Source: Crocinitomicaceae bacterium | Lineage (GTDB): Bacteria; Bacteroidota; Bacteroidia; Flavobacteriales_D; Crocinitomicaceae | Length of the DNA stretch: 64,000 bases | Direction of reading: 5' to 3' | Assembly (NCBI GenBank): GCA_024643725.1 | Contig: JAHEMJ010000015.1 | Span: forward strand, 300,308-364,307 | In this document: positions 35,802 through 44,445 of the stretch, one piece after another | Layout of the letters: every line of letters starts with the position of its first letter | How positions within the stretch are numbered: position 1 is the first letter of the stretch | Program-made: the position numbers and the translations under genes | Notes under the pieces: model-generated | Seen by the model: only the letters and a program-made list of their open reading frames with translations | Database searches by the model: none | Told to the model about the DNA's origin: nothing

Positions 35802-35809
35802 TAACTTTG
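35802..35809 (+). promoter_or_regulatory. -7 box TAACTTTG of rpe
   Basis: A perfect TAnnTTTG 12 bases before the ATG at 35822. Its final TTG is an in-frame alternative start codon, which should therefore not be used. Confidence 0.55.
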
Positions 35810-35821
35810 TCAAAAAAAGTT

Positions 35822-36466
35822 ATGATCGTTTCTCCATCCGTTTTATCCTGTGATTTTGGTAACATACAACGCGACACAGAGATGTTGGATCAATCTCAAG
35901 CAGATTGGTTGCACATCGATGTAATGGACGGTGTTTTTGTGCCAAATATTTCCTTTGGTTTTCCTGTTTTGGAAGCCATTCGCAAACACACAAAAAAGAC
36001 CTTGGATGTGCACATCATGATTGAAAATCCAGATGATTTCTTGGAGCAATTTCAGAAGTCTGGAACGGATATTTTAACCGTGCACTACGAAGCTTGTCGC
36101 CATTTACATCGAACGGTGTCACGAATCAAAGAATTGGGAATGAAAGCAGGTGTCGCCTTGAATCCTCATACGCCGGTGCATGTTTTGGATGAGATCGCAG
36201 CTGATTTAGACTTGGTTTTAATCATGTCCGTGAATCCAGGATTTGGTGGACAAAAGTTCATTCAGAGTAGTGTCGAAAAGGTTCGTTCACTTGCGGCACT
36301 GCGTGCAGAGAAAAACGCATCATTTATCATTGAAGTCGATGGTGGTGTAAACATGGAAACTGGTAAGTTATTAGCGGATGCAGGAGCGGAAGCATTGGTT
36401 GCCGGAAGTTTTGTTTTCAACTCTCCGAATCCACAAGAAACGATTTCCAATTTGAAATCCCTTTAA
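35822..36466 (+). CDS. rpe: Ribulose-phosphate 3-epimerase
   Basis: A 214-residue TIM barrel of the pentose phosphate pathway, interconverting ribulose-5-phosphate and xylulose-5-phosphate. Signature stretches: SPSVLSCDFGNIQRD, WLHIDVMDGVFVPNISFG, DVHIMIENPDD, MSVNPGFGGQKFI and IEVDGGVN. The start is ATG 35822 because the upstream in-frame TTG at 35807 is inside the promoter box; the protein then begins MIVSPSVL as in homologues. Confidence 0.96.
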   Translation: MIVSPSVLSCDFGNIQRDTEMLDQSQADWLHIDVMDGVFVPNISFGFPVLEAIRKHTKKTLDVHIMIENPDDFLEQFQKSGTDILTVHYEACRHLHRTVSRIKELGMKAGVALNPHTPVHVLDEIAADLDLVLIMSVNPGFGGQKFIQSSVEKVRSLAALRAEKNASFIIEVDGGVNMETGKLLADAGAEALVAGSFVFNSPNPQETISNLKSL

Positions 36467-36506
36467 AGCGTAACAATAAACGGTTTTCTACGTTAACTCA
36501 CTCGGT

Positions 36507-37601
36507 ATGAAATTCGTTTCACTTTTCTTTTTTTTAGTCCTTGCATCCTTGTCTTTCACACAAAGTGAACTTCAACAGAAAGAAGTACGTCTAAATGAAA
36601 GTTTGTTGAAACTGCGCAGTGCGAAAACGGATGAAGAAATGGACCGCTTAAATCTGTCGTTCAAAAAAGAAATGGAAGCCTTTCTAAAATCAGATGGCGC
36701 CTTCGATTATCCATTTACACTTTTAAAAACAATTGCCGTTCTTGACAGTGAGGACGAATTGGTACGCATCATCAATTGGAACATTGAATACACCGATTTC
36801 TCCTACACTTATGCTGGCTTCATTTTGAAAAAAGAAGAAGGAAAAGAAAAAGTTCTTGTCACAGAAATGGTGGATAAAACAGATCCATACACACCGAAAC
36901 CGGAAGGGATTGTGGATGCCAAGAATTGGTATGGTGCGTTATATTATAAAATCATACCCTTTGGTCATCATGGAAAAACGGAGTATTTATTACTTGGTTG
37001 GGATGGAGGAACAACCGGAAGCAATTTCAAATTAATGGACGTCCTCACCTTCGCCGGAAGTACTCCAAAGTTTGGTAGCCCGGTTTTCAAAGCGAATCGC
37101 ACGACACTTAAACGCGTCGTTTACGAACATTCCAACATGACGAACATGAGCATGAAATTCGATGGGAAAAATGGACGCGTTGTTTTTGACCATTTATCGC
37201 CAGAGTCTCCTCAATTGGAAGGCGTGTTTTCCTACTACATTCCCGACATGTCCTATGATGCGTATCGTTACGATTTCGACGCGGAAATTTGGGTCTTGCA
37301 AGAGGATGTCATCATGACCAATCCAGACGATAAAAATGGAGAGAAATCTTTTTACGCTTTGAATGCCAAAACGGGAAAGGTGGAAAAAAATAAATTGAAT
37401 GCCGAATGGATCAGTCCGAAGGACGAAGGAGTACAAAACAATGGTACGCATGTCGCCCGAACGGGAAATCCACAAGAAGATGAGGAAATTGAACAAGACC
37501 TTCTTTTTCCAAAACAACGTTTCCATTGGAGACGACACAAGAATCCAGAAGTGATGCCAGTTGGTCGCGGTAAAAAAAATAAAAAAATTACCTCGAACTG
37601 A
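36507..37601 (+). CDS. Exported protein of unknown function
   Basis: 364 residues with a signal peptide (MKFVSLFFFLVLASLSFTQ). The mature part starts with a helical segment and continues with strands rich in Tyr, Trp and Asp (YYKIIPFGHHGKTEYLLLGWDGGTTGSN). The C-terminus is basic and contains an acidic patch before it (PQEDEEIEQDLLFPKQRFHWRRHK). No family recognised. Its stop shares one base with the next gene's start, so the two are probably co-translated. Confidence 0.68.
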   Translation: MKFVSLFFFLVLASLSFTQSELQQKEVRLNESLLKLRSAKTDEEMDRLNLSFKKEMEAFLKSDGAFDYPFTLLKTIAVLDSEDELVRIINWNIEYTDFSYTYAGFILKKEEGKEKVLVTEMVDKTDPYTPKPEGIVDAKNWYGALYYKIIPFGHHGKTEYLLLGWDGGTTGSNFKLMDVLTFAGSTPKFGSPVFKANRTTLKRVVYEHSNMTNMSMKFDGKNGRVVFDHLSPESPQLEGVFSYYIPDMSYDAYRYDFDAEIWVLQEDVIMTNPDDKNGEKSFYALNAKTGKVEKNKLNAEWISPKDEGVQNNGTHVARTGNPQEDEEIEQDLLFPKQRFHWRRHKNPEVMPVGRGKKNKKITSN

Positions 37602-38428
37602 TGCAATTAGGAAGAATCAACCAACTGACAATCAAACGTTTTGCTCCTCCTGGAGCATACCTCATCGACCTTCAAGACAACGAAGTTTTATTACCAAATA
37701 AGTACATTCTTCCAGAACACGAAGAGGGTAGTGTGGTGGACGTTTTCGTAATGAAAGATTCGGAAAACCGCATCGTTTGTACCACAGAAGTCCCTTTGAT
37801 ATTATTAGGAGATTGCCGTTATTTAGAAGTGATTCATGTGAATCCATACGGCGCATTCGTAGACTGGGGCTTAGATAAAGATTTGCTGGTTCCCTTTGGT
37901 GAACAATTACACCGATTGGAAGAAGGAGAAAAGTACTTATTTACGTTGCGTTACGACTTCGAAACGGATCGGCTTTTTGGCAGCATGAAAGTGCGCAAGG
38001 TATTGGATCTCTGCGAAGATCAAGAATTGGTTGGGCAAGCAGTAGATTTATTGATTTGCGAAGAAGGTAAATTGGGACGCAATGTCATCGTAAACAACCG
38101 CTATGAAGGCTTGATATTCAAAAATCAACAGACGAAAATTCTCGAGCGCGGACAAGAAATGAAAGGCTACGTGAGTGTTGTTCGACCTGATGGGAAATTG
38201 GACATTCGCTTAGAGCCCATTACCTTTGAAAAATACGATGAAGCATCTCAATTCATTTTGGATGAATTGACGAAAGTGAAAGTCCTTCCACTTTGCGACC
38301 GTTCTTCCCCTGAAGAAATCCGTGAGCAACTTGGCATGAGTAAAAAGACCTTCAAACAAGCCATTGGAAAATTATACCGCTGGAAAAAAATCATCATCAA
38401 AGATGATTGCATTGAGTTAAACGCTTAA
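37601..38428 (+). CDS. S1-domain RNA-binding protein, CvfB family
   Basis: 275 residues. Several S1-like OB domains come first (LGRINQLTIKRFAPPGAYLID, VIHVNPYGAFVDWGLDKDLLVPFGEQ, GYVSVVRPDGKLDIRLEP). A C-terminal winged helix follows (SPEEIREQLGMSKKTFKQAIGKLYRWKKIIIKDDCIEL). This is the CvfB layout, an RNA-binding regulator in Firmicutes. Role here is inferred. Its stop abuts the stop of the convergent AIM24 gene with no terminator between. Confidence 0.9.
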   Translation: MQLGRINQLTIKRFAPPGAYLIDLQDNEVLLPNKYILPEHEEGSVVDVFVMKDSENRIVCTTEVPLILLGDCRYLEVIHVNPYGAFVDWGLDKDLLVPFGEQLHRLEEGEKYLFTLRYDFETDRLFGSMKVRKVLDLCEDQELVGQAVDLLICEEGKLGRNVIVNNRYEGLIFKNQQTKILERGQEMKGYVSVVRPDGKLDIRLEPITFEKYDEASQFILDELTKVKVLPLCDRSSPEEIREQLGMSKKTFKQAIGKLYRWKKIIIKDDCIELNA

Positions 38429-39220
38429 TTAAACGCCGTCACCGTCAAATAAATTTCCAATTCCACCGAGGATACTTCCCTCCTCTTTGCGTGGACCTAC
38501 TCCATATGCAAGGATGCGCGAAGCCAAACGTGATATCGGCAATGTTTGCAACCAGACTTCACCCGGACCTTTTAAGGTTGCAAAGAACATCCCTTCGCCA
38601 CCGAAAAGGGTGTTTTTCACACCGCCAATGAATTGAATGTCATAATCAACTTCTTGTGTATATGCTACGATGCAACCTGTGTCCACACGTAATACCTCAC
38701 CTGGATTTAAGGTGCGCTTCATGACGTGGCCACCGGCATGACAAAAAGCCATTCCGTCTCCTTCCAATTTCTGCATGATGAATCCTTCACCACCGAACAA
38801 ACCCGTTCCTAATTTCTTTTGGAATTCAATGCCAATGGAAACTCCTTTCGCAGCGCATAGAAAAGCATCTTTTTGACAAATCACTTTTCCGTGGTATGCG
38901 GATAGGTCCAGCGGAATGATTTTACCTGGATATGGTGAAGCGAAGGCAACCTTAGCCTTTCCGAATCCTTGGTGCGTAAATGCGGTCATAAATAAACTCT
39001 CTCCTGTAATCAATCGTTTTCCAGCACTGAACAATTTACCCATGAATCCAGTTTGCTGCGCGGATCCATCACCAAAAATTGTCTCCATTTGAATGCCTTC
39101 ATCCATGAACATAAATGCGCCTGCCTCTGCAATGGCTGTTTCTTGTGGGTCCAATTCAATTTCCACGTATTGCATTTCTTCTCCGTGGATATAGTAGTCG
39201 ATTTCGTGATTCGTTTTCAT
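38429..39220 (-). CDS. TIGR00266 / AIM24 family protein
   Basis: 263 residues rich in glycine and beta strands. Motifs that I associate with the family: [49 protein letters not shown] and [10 protein letters not shown] near the C-terminus. The C-terminal glycine-rich tail ([11 protein letters not shown]) is also usual. The molecular function is not known. The gene stands alone and is divergent from a small gene at 39326. Confidence 0.88.
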   Translation of the reverse strand: MKTNHEIDYYIHGEEMQYVEIELDPQETAIAEAGAFMFMDEGIQMETIFGDGSAQQTGFMGKLFSAGKRLITGESLFMTAFTHQGFGKAKVAFASPYPGKIIPLDLSAYHGKVICQKDAFLCAAKGVSIGIEFQKKLGTGLFGGEGFIMQKLEGDGMAFCHAGGHVMKRTLNPGEVLRVDTGCIVAYTQEVDYDIQFIGGVKNTLFGGEGMFFATLKGPGEVWLQTLPISRLASRILAYGVGPRKEEGSILGGIGNLFDGDGV

Positions 39221-39325
39221 CTTGATTTTTTTTCAAAATTAATTGTAAATCTGCCAACAAAATGCATCGATTAAATGTTTTTTGGATAACATTTATTCCT
39301 ACTTTTATCAGACAAGCTACAGACA

Positions 39326-39679
39326 ATGGAAGACTTTCAAGGAAATCAAGGAGAATTAGATAAGGAATTGGAACGATTCATTGAATTACTGAATCAACTC
39401 CTTCCAAAGTACCATAGTTTGCTTAAAAAAGAACAGCTGGACAAAGCTGAACTTGTTCGCTTGGGTGAAATTGAACACTACCTACTTGGAGTCAATTCCA
39501 AAATCATGGAAATAAAAGGTCAACTCGAACAAAACCTTTTCGGGAAATCATTGGACACCTACTATAAATTGAAACTGAAAGCGATTGATGGAGATCCGCA
39601 TTCTAGGCTAAAAATGGAAAAAATGCGCGATGCGTTTTCAGAGGCACTTCAAGCTGGGGATATCATCAATTTGAACTAG
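39326..39679 (+). CDS. Small helical protein of unknown function
   Basis: 117 residues, highly charged and helical (ELDKELERFIELLNQLLPKYHSLLKKEQLDKAELVRLGEIEHYLLGVNSKI). It has no signal peptide or membrane segment. A near-consensus TACTTTTA box (39300-39307) lies upstream. No family recognised; a coiled-coil interaction role is possible. Confidence 0.65.
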   Translation: MEDFQGNQGELDKELERFIELLNQLLPKYHSLLKKEQLDKAELVRLGEIEHYLLGVNSKIMEIKGQLEQNLFGKSLDTYYKLKLKAIDGDPHSRLKMEKMRDAFSEALQAGDIINLN

Positions 39680-39714
39680 TTTCCTGATATTCCTAACTTT
39701 CCATCAAACTTTTC

Positions 39715-39722
39715 TATTTTTG
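39715..39722 (+). promoter_or_regulatory. -7 box TATTTTTG directly before gpsA
   Basis: A perfect TAnnTTTG with five bases to the ATG at 39728. Confidence 0.5.
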
Positions 39723-39727
39723 CAGCA

Positions 39728-40726
39728 ATGAAGAAAAATCAACGTATTGCCGTTATTGGAGGTGGAAGCTGGGCCACAGCAATTGTTAAGCTATTGTGCA
39801 ACACACAAGAAACCGTACATTGGTGGATGCGTAGCCAAGAATCGGTTGACCATGTCCTACATTACAAGCATAATCCAAAGTACTTGCAGTCCGTTGAATT
39901 CGATGTAAGCAAATTAGCATTAACTACCGATTTAATACAACTTGTAAAGGACTCGGATATCCTGATTATTGCTACACCATCTGCCTTTCTAACGGAGACA
40001 TTCCATGGAATGGATCCAGCCTTATTTACTGGAAAGATTGTCTTTTCAGCGGTTAAAGGAATCATTCCTGAATACAATGCAATTCCGGCTCGTTTTATTC
40101 ATAAAACACTTGGCACACCTTATGACCAAATTGGTATTATTTGTGGGCCATGTCACGCGGAAGAGGTCGCATTGGAACGCTTGTCTTATTTGACTATTGC
40201 TTGTAGCGATGGACAAATAGCAACGGACATGGCTGAGGCATTGGCATGTCGTTACATAAAAACCACTACATCTGATGATTTATTCGGGACAGAGATTTCT
40301 GCCGTGTTAAAAAATGTATATGCGCTAGCCGCAGGAATTTGTCATGGAATTGGTTACGGTGATAATTTTCAAGCCGTACTCATATCCAATGCCATTCAGG
40401 AAATTGAACGTTTCATTGATGTCGTAAGTCCAGTTCATCGGGACACGAAAACGAGTGCCTATTTGGGGGACTTATTGGTTACGGCTTATTCCAACTTTTC
40501 GCGCAATCGGACCTTTGGATTTATGATAGGTAAAGGTTACTCGGTGAAATCGGCACAATTGGAAATGAACATGATTGCGGAGGGATATTACGCGACAAAT
40601 AGTTTGATGGAAATAAACAAGAAATTCGAGGTAGACATGCCTATATTAACGGCTGTTTATCACGTTCTTTATGGTGGAATGTCCCCCGTAATAGAAATGA
40701 AACTTCTTGCAGAAAAATTATCTTAA
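39728..40726 (+). CDS. gpsA: Glycerol-3-phosphate dehydrogenase (NAD(P)+)
   Basis: 332 residues. Makes sn-glycerol-3-phosphate from dihydroxyacetone phosphate for phospholipid synthesis. Rossmann motif IAVIGGGSWATAIVKLL at the start (Ala where most homologues have Gly in GxGxWGTA). IICGPCHAEEV and the catalytic-lysine stretch TEISAVLKNVYALAAGICHGIGYGDN are present, as is LGDLLVTAYSNFSRNRTFG. The aspartokinase gene starts 11 bases after its stop. Confidence 0.94.
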   Translation: MKKNQRIAVIGGGSWATAIVKLLCNTQETVHWWMRSQESVDHVLHYKHNPKYLQSVEFDVSKLALTTDLIQLVKDSDILIIATPSAFLTETFHGMDPALFTGKIVFSAVKGIIPEYNAIPARFIHKTLGTPYDQIGIICGPCHAEEVALERLSYLTIACSDGQIATDMAEALACRYIKTTTSDDLFGTEISAVLKNVYALAAGICHGIGYGDNFQAVLISNAIQEIERFIDVVSPVHRDTKTSAYLGDLLVTAYSNFSRNRTFGFMIGKGYSVKSAQLEMNMIAEGYYATNSLMEINKKFEVDMPILTAVYHVLYGGMSPVIEMKLLAEKLS

Positions 40727-40737
40727 ATGCACAAAAC

Positions 40738-42003
40738 ATGCTAGTCTTTAAATTTGGAGGTGCATCTGTTCGAGATGCGGAAGCGATTAAAAATGTTGCT
40801 TCCATCCTTTCCCTTTATCCATCAACCAAACTTACCGTCGTTGTTTCCGCGATGGGGAAATCAACCAATAAATTAGAAGAAATTGTACATGCATTGGAAT
40901 CTAAGAATCATGCGGTTTTTTCAGGACTTGTGGATGAGCTAGAGGCATTTCACTTGGACATTATGGCGGCATTATTTCCAGAGAAGCATTACAAGATTTA
41001 TCAAACCGTTGAAGAGCTGTTCGATGGATTGAGAAAACGCATGGAGGGACCCTTTTCTGAGAACACTAGTTTTGAATACGATCAAATTGTTTCCTTGGGA
41101 GAAGTCTTGTCCTCACAGATTGTCAGTTCGTATTTGATTGAACAAGACTTTTCCGTTCGATGGATGGATGCCCGAAAAATCATTCGCACAAATCACACTT
41201 ACCAAGAAGGAAAAGTGGATTGGACAAAAACGGAACAACTAGTTCAAGAACAGTTGATTCCTGCATTTCAAGATGCGAACATCGTATTGACACAAGGATT
41301 CATCGGACACACATCGGAGGGATTCACCACGACATTAGGACGAGAAGGATCTGATTATACAGCAGGAATTTTAGCTTATTGTGGTCAGGCGGAAAGCGTG
41401 ACCATTTGGAAGGATGTTCCCGGCATGTTGAATGCGGACCCAAAATACTTCGCAAACACCAAAAAATTAGAAGCCATTTCCTTCAAAGAAGCCATTGAAC
41501 TTTCCTATTATGGTGCGAGCGTCATTCATCCTAAAACGATTCAACCCTTGCAAAATCGCAACATACCGTTGTACGTGAAATCATTTTTAGATCCAACTGC
41601 AGACGGGACAATCATACATGCTTCTTCGAGCAAAGACCATTTAATTCCATCCTATATTTTCAAATTTGATCAAGCTTTATATTCGTTTACACCAAAGGAC
41701 TTTTCCTTTATTGTGGAGGAGAATTTAAGTGTCATTTTCGGCAAATTATCCGATTTGAATGTGAAAATCAATTTGATGCAAAATTCAGCCTTGAGCTTTT
41801 CCATTTTAGTGGATCAGAAGAAAGTGAAACGAGAAGAGTTACTACACTTATTTCAACATGAGTACGAAGTGAAATACAACGAGAACCTTTCGTTGGTCAC
41901 CATTCGTCACTATGATGATGCGACGATCCAACAAGTGACAGAAGGAAAAGAACTATTGGTTCAACAACGCACTCGTCACACCGCAAGATTCGTGTTAAAA
42001 TAA
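40738..42003 (+). CDS. Aspartate kinase (monofunctional)
   Basis: 421 residues. Phosphorylates aspartate at the head of the lysine, diaminopimelate, threonine and methionine pathways. The kinase domain begins MLVFKFGGASVRDAEAI and has TTLGREGSDYTAGILAY; two C-terminal ACT-type regions follow (about 310-421), probably for feedback control. Diaminopimelate made through this route is probably also used by the cell-wall genes of the dcw cluster. A 24-base hairpin follows its stop. Confidence 0.93.
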   Translation: MLVFKFGGASVRDAEAIKNVASILSLYPSTKLTVVVSAMGKSTNKLEEIVHALESKNHAVFSGLVDELEAFHLDIMAALFPEKHYKIYQTVEELFDGLRKRMEGPFSENTSFEYDQIVSLGEVLSSQIVSSYLIEQDFSVRWMDARKIIRTNHTYQEGKVDWTKTEQLVQEQLIPAFQDANIVLTQGFIGHTSEGFTTTLGREGSDYTAGILAYCGQAESVTIWKDVPGMLNADPKYFANTKKLEAISFKEAIELSYYGASVIHPKTIQPLQNRNIPLYVKSFLDPTADGTIIHASSSKDHLIPSYIFKFDQALYSFTPKDFSFIVEENLSVIFGKLSDLNVKINLMQNSALSFSILVDQKKVKREELLHLFQHEYEVKYNENLSLVTIRHYDDATIQQVTEGKELLVQQRTRHTARFVLK

Positions 42004-42007
42004 TGGT

Positions 42008-42031
42008 GAAATACCATAAAAGTGGTATTTC
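42008..42031 (+). terminator. Hairpin between the aspartokinase gene and feoA
   Basis: A nine-base perfect inverted repeat GAAATACCA / TGGTATTTC with six-base loop, four bases after the stop and followed by CTTTTCCC. A terminator is the simplest reading; an operator for feoA, whose -7 box starts 20 bases later, is also possible. Confidence 0.55.
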
Positions 42032-42050
42032 CTTTTCCCAAAATTGCGCG

Positions 42051-42058
42051 TAGTTTTG
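42051..42058 (+). promoter_or_regulatory. -7 box TAGTTTTG directly before feoA
   Basis: A perfect TAnnTTTG with four bases to the ATG at 42063. Confidence 0.55.
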
Positions 42059-42062
42059 CTTC

Positions 42063-42287
42063 ATGATGAACACCTTGGATCATATCGAGTTGCAAAAAGT
42101 GGTAGAAATCGTTTCGGTTGACCACTCGCCTATTTCATCCAAGTTAACAGAAATGGGATTAGTTTCTGGACAATTAATCAAGACCTTATTCAAAGCTCCA
42201 TTTGGCGATCCTATTGCCATTGAACTAAATGGATCCGTGCTTTCCCTTCGATTAGAGGAAGCGCAATTTATTGAGGTGAAAGCGTAA
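42063..42287 (+). CDS. feoA: FeoA family protein
   Basis: A 74-residue SH3-like protein of the ferrous iron uptake system; it modulates the FeoB GTPase. The conserved segment reads SSKLTEMGLVSGQLIKTLFKAPFGDPIAIELNGSVLSLRLEEAQFIEV. feoB follows after 33 bases. Confidence 0.93.
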   Translation: MMNTLDHIELQKVVEIVSVDHSPISSKLTEMGLVSGQLIKTLFKAPFGDPIAIELNGSVLSLRLEEAQFIEVKA

Positions 42288-42306
42288 TGCTTTGAATCAA
42301 ATTTAA

Positions 42307-42314
42307 TAAGTTTG
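42307..42314 (+). promoter_or_regulatory. -7 box TAAGTTTG directly before feoB
   Basis: A perfect TAnnTTTG in the feoA-feoB gap with six bases to the ATG at 42321, suggesting that feoB also has its own promoter. Its TTG is an in-frame false start. Confidence 0.45.
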
Positions 42315-42320
42315 CAAACC

Positions 42321-44273
42321 ATGAAAATTGCGTTACTCGGCAATCCGAATACTGGTAAAAGCTCAGTATTCAACCTCTTGACAGGTTTGCGTCAACAGGT
42401 GGGTAATTTCCCTGGAGTAACAGTCGATAAACGCAGTGGATTTATTTCCGTGGATGAGCAACAACATGAATTGATTGACTTTCCCGGAACCTATAGTATT
42501 TATCCCCGTTCAAAGGATGAATCTGTGGTCTTCGATGTTTTATCGAATCCAACCCATTCTCAACATCCAGACCAAATTGTCTTTGTGGCAGATGCGAGCA
42601 ATTTACAACGAAATTTATTATTCTTTTCACAGGTTTACGACTTAGGAATTCCCTGTGTTTTGGTATTAAATATGTGGGATTTAGCCCAACGGAAAGGCTT
42701 CGACATTTCAATGGAAGCATTGTCAAACGTATTTCCTGGCGTTCCGATTGTTCAATCAAATGCACGCATTGGACTTGGGAAAGACCGCATTTTATCCGCC
42801 CTATCAGGATTATCCACGGCGCGAGAAGAAAAGGACGCCTTCCTAGTCGGTCATACGTTGTGTGAGACCTCGGATGTCCAAGCACAAAAGAGTGAAGCGG
42901 AACTTCGATTAAAGAAAATTAAAGAAGCCTTGAAACACGTGGTGCAAATGAAAGCACCAAGCGGAGAAAGTACTTCACGGAAAATTGACCGAGTGCTAGT
43001 TCATCCCATTTGGGGATACGTCATTTTTGCATTTGTTCTGTTAACCATCTTTCAATTCATCTTCTCATTCGCCAACGCTCCAATGAATTGGATTGACGAA
43101 TTATTCGCGCAATGTTCGAACTGGAGTAGTCATGCCATCCAACCGGGACTCTTAAATGATCTCGTTTCACAAGGAATTATTCCAGGTATTGGTGGTGTAG
43201 TGGTGTTTGTTCCACAAATTGCCATGCTTTTCTTTTTCATCTCCATTCTCGAAGAAAGTGGCTATTTATCCCGTGTAGTGTTCATTATGGACCGACTCAT
43301 GCGACCCTTTGGATTAAATGGAAAAAGTGTCGTTCCTTTGATGTCTAGCGTAGCATGTGCTATTCCAGGAATAATGGCAACGCGAACCATCTCAAATTGG
43401 AAGGAACGCTTAATTACCATTTTGGTCGCGCCATTCATGAGTTGTAGTGCGCGCATTCCTGTTTACACCTTATTGATTTCATTGGTTATCCCAAAGACCT
43501 ATTTGTTTGGGATTTTCAATCTGCAAGGACTAGTGCTATTTGGATTGTATAGCCTTGGGATTATTTTCGCTTTAATCGTTTCCTTTTTACTGAAGTTATT
43601 TATCCAACAAAAAGAAAAAGGATTTTTGCTTTTGGAATTACCCGATTATAAAAATCCACGATGGGGAAATGTGTTGATTAATGTCCTAGAGAAAGTCAAA
43701 TTATTTGTGCTCGATGCAGGAAAAATCATCTTGGCGATTTCCATCATACTGTGGTTCCTTGCCAGCTTTGGTCCAAACTTGGATGAAGCCGCAAAGAAAT
43801 TAAGTAAAACGACGGTTTACAAAGAAATGTCAGTGGAGCAGCGTACACAAGCAATGGATGCCTGTAAATTATCCAATTCATACATTGGCATCATCGGAAG
43901 AGGAATGGAGCCCGTCATTGCTCCATTGGGCTATGATTGGAAAATTGGGATTTCTTTAATCACCTCTTTTGCAGCACGTGAAGTCTTCGTTGGCTCACTT
44001 GCAACCATCTATGCCGTTCAGGATGACGGAGAGAATCAACACCTCTTGATTGACCGTATGCGAACGGAGCTTAAACCAGATGGGACACCTGTATTTACAT
44101 TGGCAAGCGGGGTTTCATTGATGGTATTCTATGTATTTGCCATGCAATGTATGGCAACGTTAGCAGTTGTAAAACGCGAGACAAACTCGTGGAAATGGCC
44201 CATGGTACAATTGGTATTCATGGGCGTTTTAGCGTATTTGACTGCTTGGATCTCCTTTATCCTTTTATCATAA
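42321..44273 (+). CDS. feoB: Ferrous iron transporter B
   Basis: 650 residues. Imports Fe2+ across the inner membrane. The N-terminal G domain has GNPNTGKSSVFN (G1), DFPGTYSIYP (G3) and NMWD (G4). The membrane part has the two gate motifs, including VPLMSSVACAIPGIMATRTI and APFMSCSARIPVYTLLI, and a C-terminal ITSFAAREVFVGSLATIYAV. The start at ATG 42321 (MKIALLGNPNTGKS) fits homologues. A tiny Cys-rich membrane gene and corA follow. Confidence 0.96.
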   Translation: MKIALLGNPNTGKSSVFNLLTGLRQQVGNFPGVTVDKRSGFISVDEQQHELIDFPGTYSIYPRSKDESVVFDVLSNPTHSQHPDQIVFVADASNLQRNLLFFSQVYDLGIPCVLVLNMWDLAQRKGFDISMEALSNVFPGVPIVQSNARIGLGKDRILSALSGLSTAREEKDAFLVGHTLCETSDVQAQKSEAELRLKKIKEALKHVVQMKAPSGESTSRKIDRVLVHPIWGYVIFAFVLLTIFQFIFSFANAPMNWIDELFAQCSNWSSHAIQPGLLNDLVSQGIIPGIGGVVVFVPQIAMLFFFISILEESGYLSRVVFIMDRLMRPFGLNGKSVVPLMSSVACAIPGIMATRTISNWKERLITILVAPFMSCSARIPVYTLLISLVIPKTYLFGIFNLQGLVLFGLYSLGIIFALIVSFLLKLFIQQKEKGFLLLELPDYKNPRWGNVLINVLEKVKLFVLDAGKIILAISIILWFLASFGPNLDEAAKKLSKTTVYKEMSVEQRTQAMDACKLSNSYIGIIGRGMEPVIAPLGYDWKIGISLITSFAAREVFVGSLATIYAVQDDGENQHLLIDRMRTELKPDGTPVFTLASGVSLMVFYVFAMQCMATLAVVKRETNSWKWPMVQLVFMGVLAYLTAWISFILLS

Positions 44274-44303
44274 TTCAAGGATAAAGCTTATATTCGTTCT
44301 GAC

Positions 44304-44441
44304 ATGCAGGTATTTATACTCACTCTCGCTTTGGTTCTTTCGCTCCTCTATTTGGGGAAACGACTGATCGTTCCGTTTTTTAAAAAGGATAAAGCATGTG
44401 AATCATGTGCCTTGCATCAACAAGTCACGAAAGAATCTTAG
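44304..44441 (+). CDS. FeoB-associated Cys-rich membrane protein (45 residues)
   Basis: A short open frame from ATG 44304 to TAG 44441. It encodes one membrane helix (VFILTLALVLSLLYLGK), then a basic segment and a CESC pair (Cys32, Cys35). This is the layout of the small FeoB-associated Cys-rich family found after feoB in many bacteria; it may hand on or sense iron. It starts 30 bases after feoB and ends four bases before corA. A near-consensus TATATTCG lies just upstream. Confidence 0.8.
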   Translation: MQVFILTLALVLSLLYLGKRLIVPFFKKDKACESCALHQQVTKES

Positions 44442-44445
44442 TATT

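Noticed and set aside
44398..44445. GTG start 16 codons upstream of corA
   Set aside because: It lies inside the small Cys-rich membrane gene, and the extra residues have no counterpart in CorA proteins; ATG 44446 is four bases after that gene.
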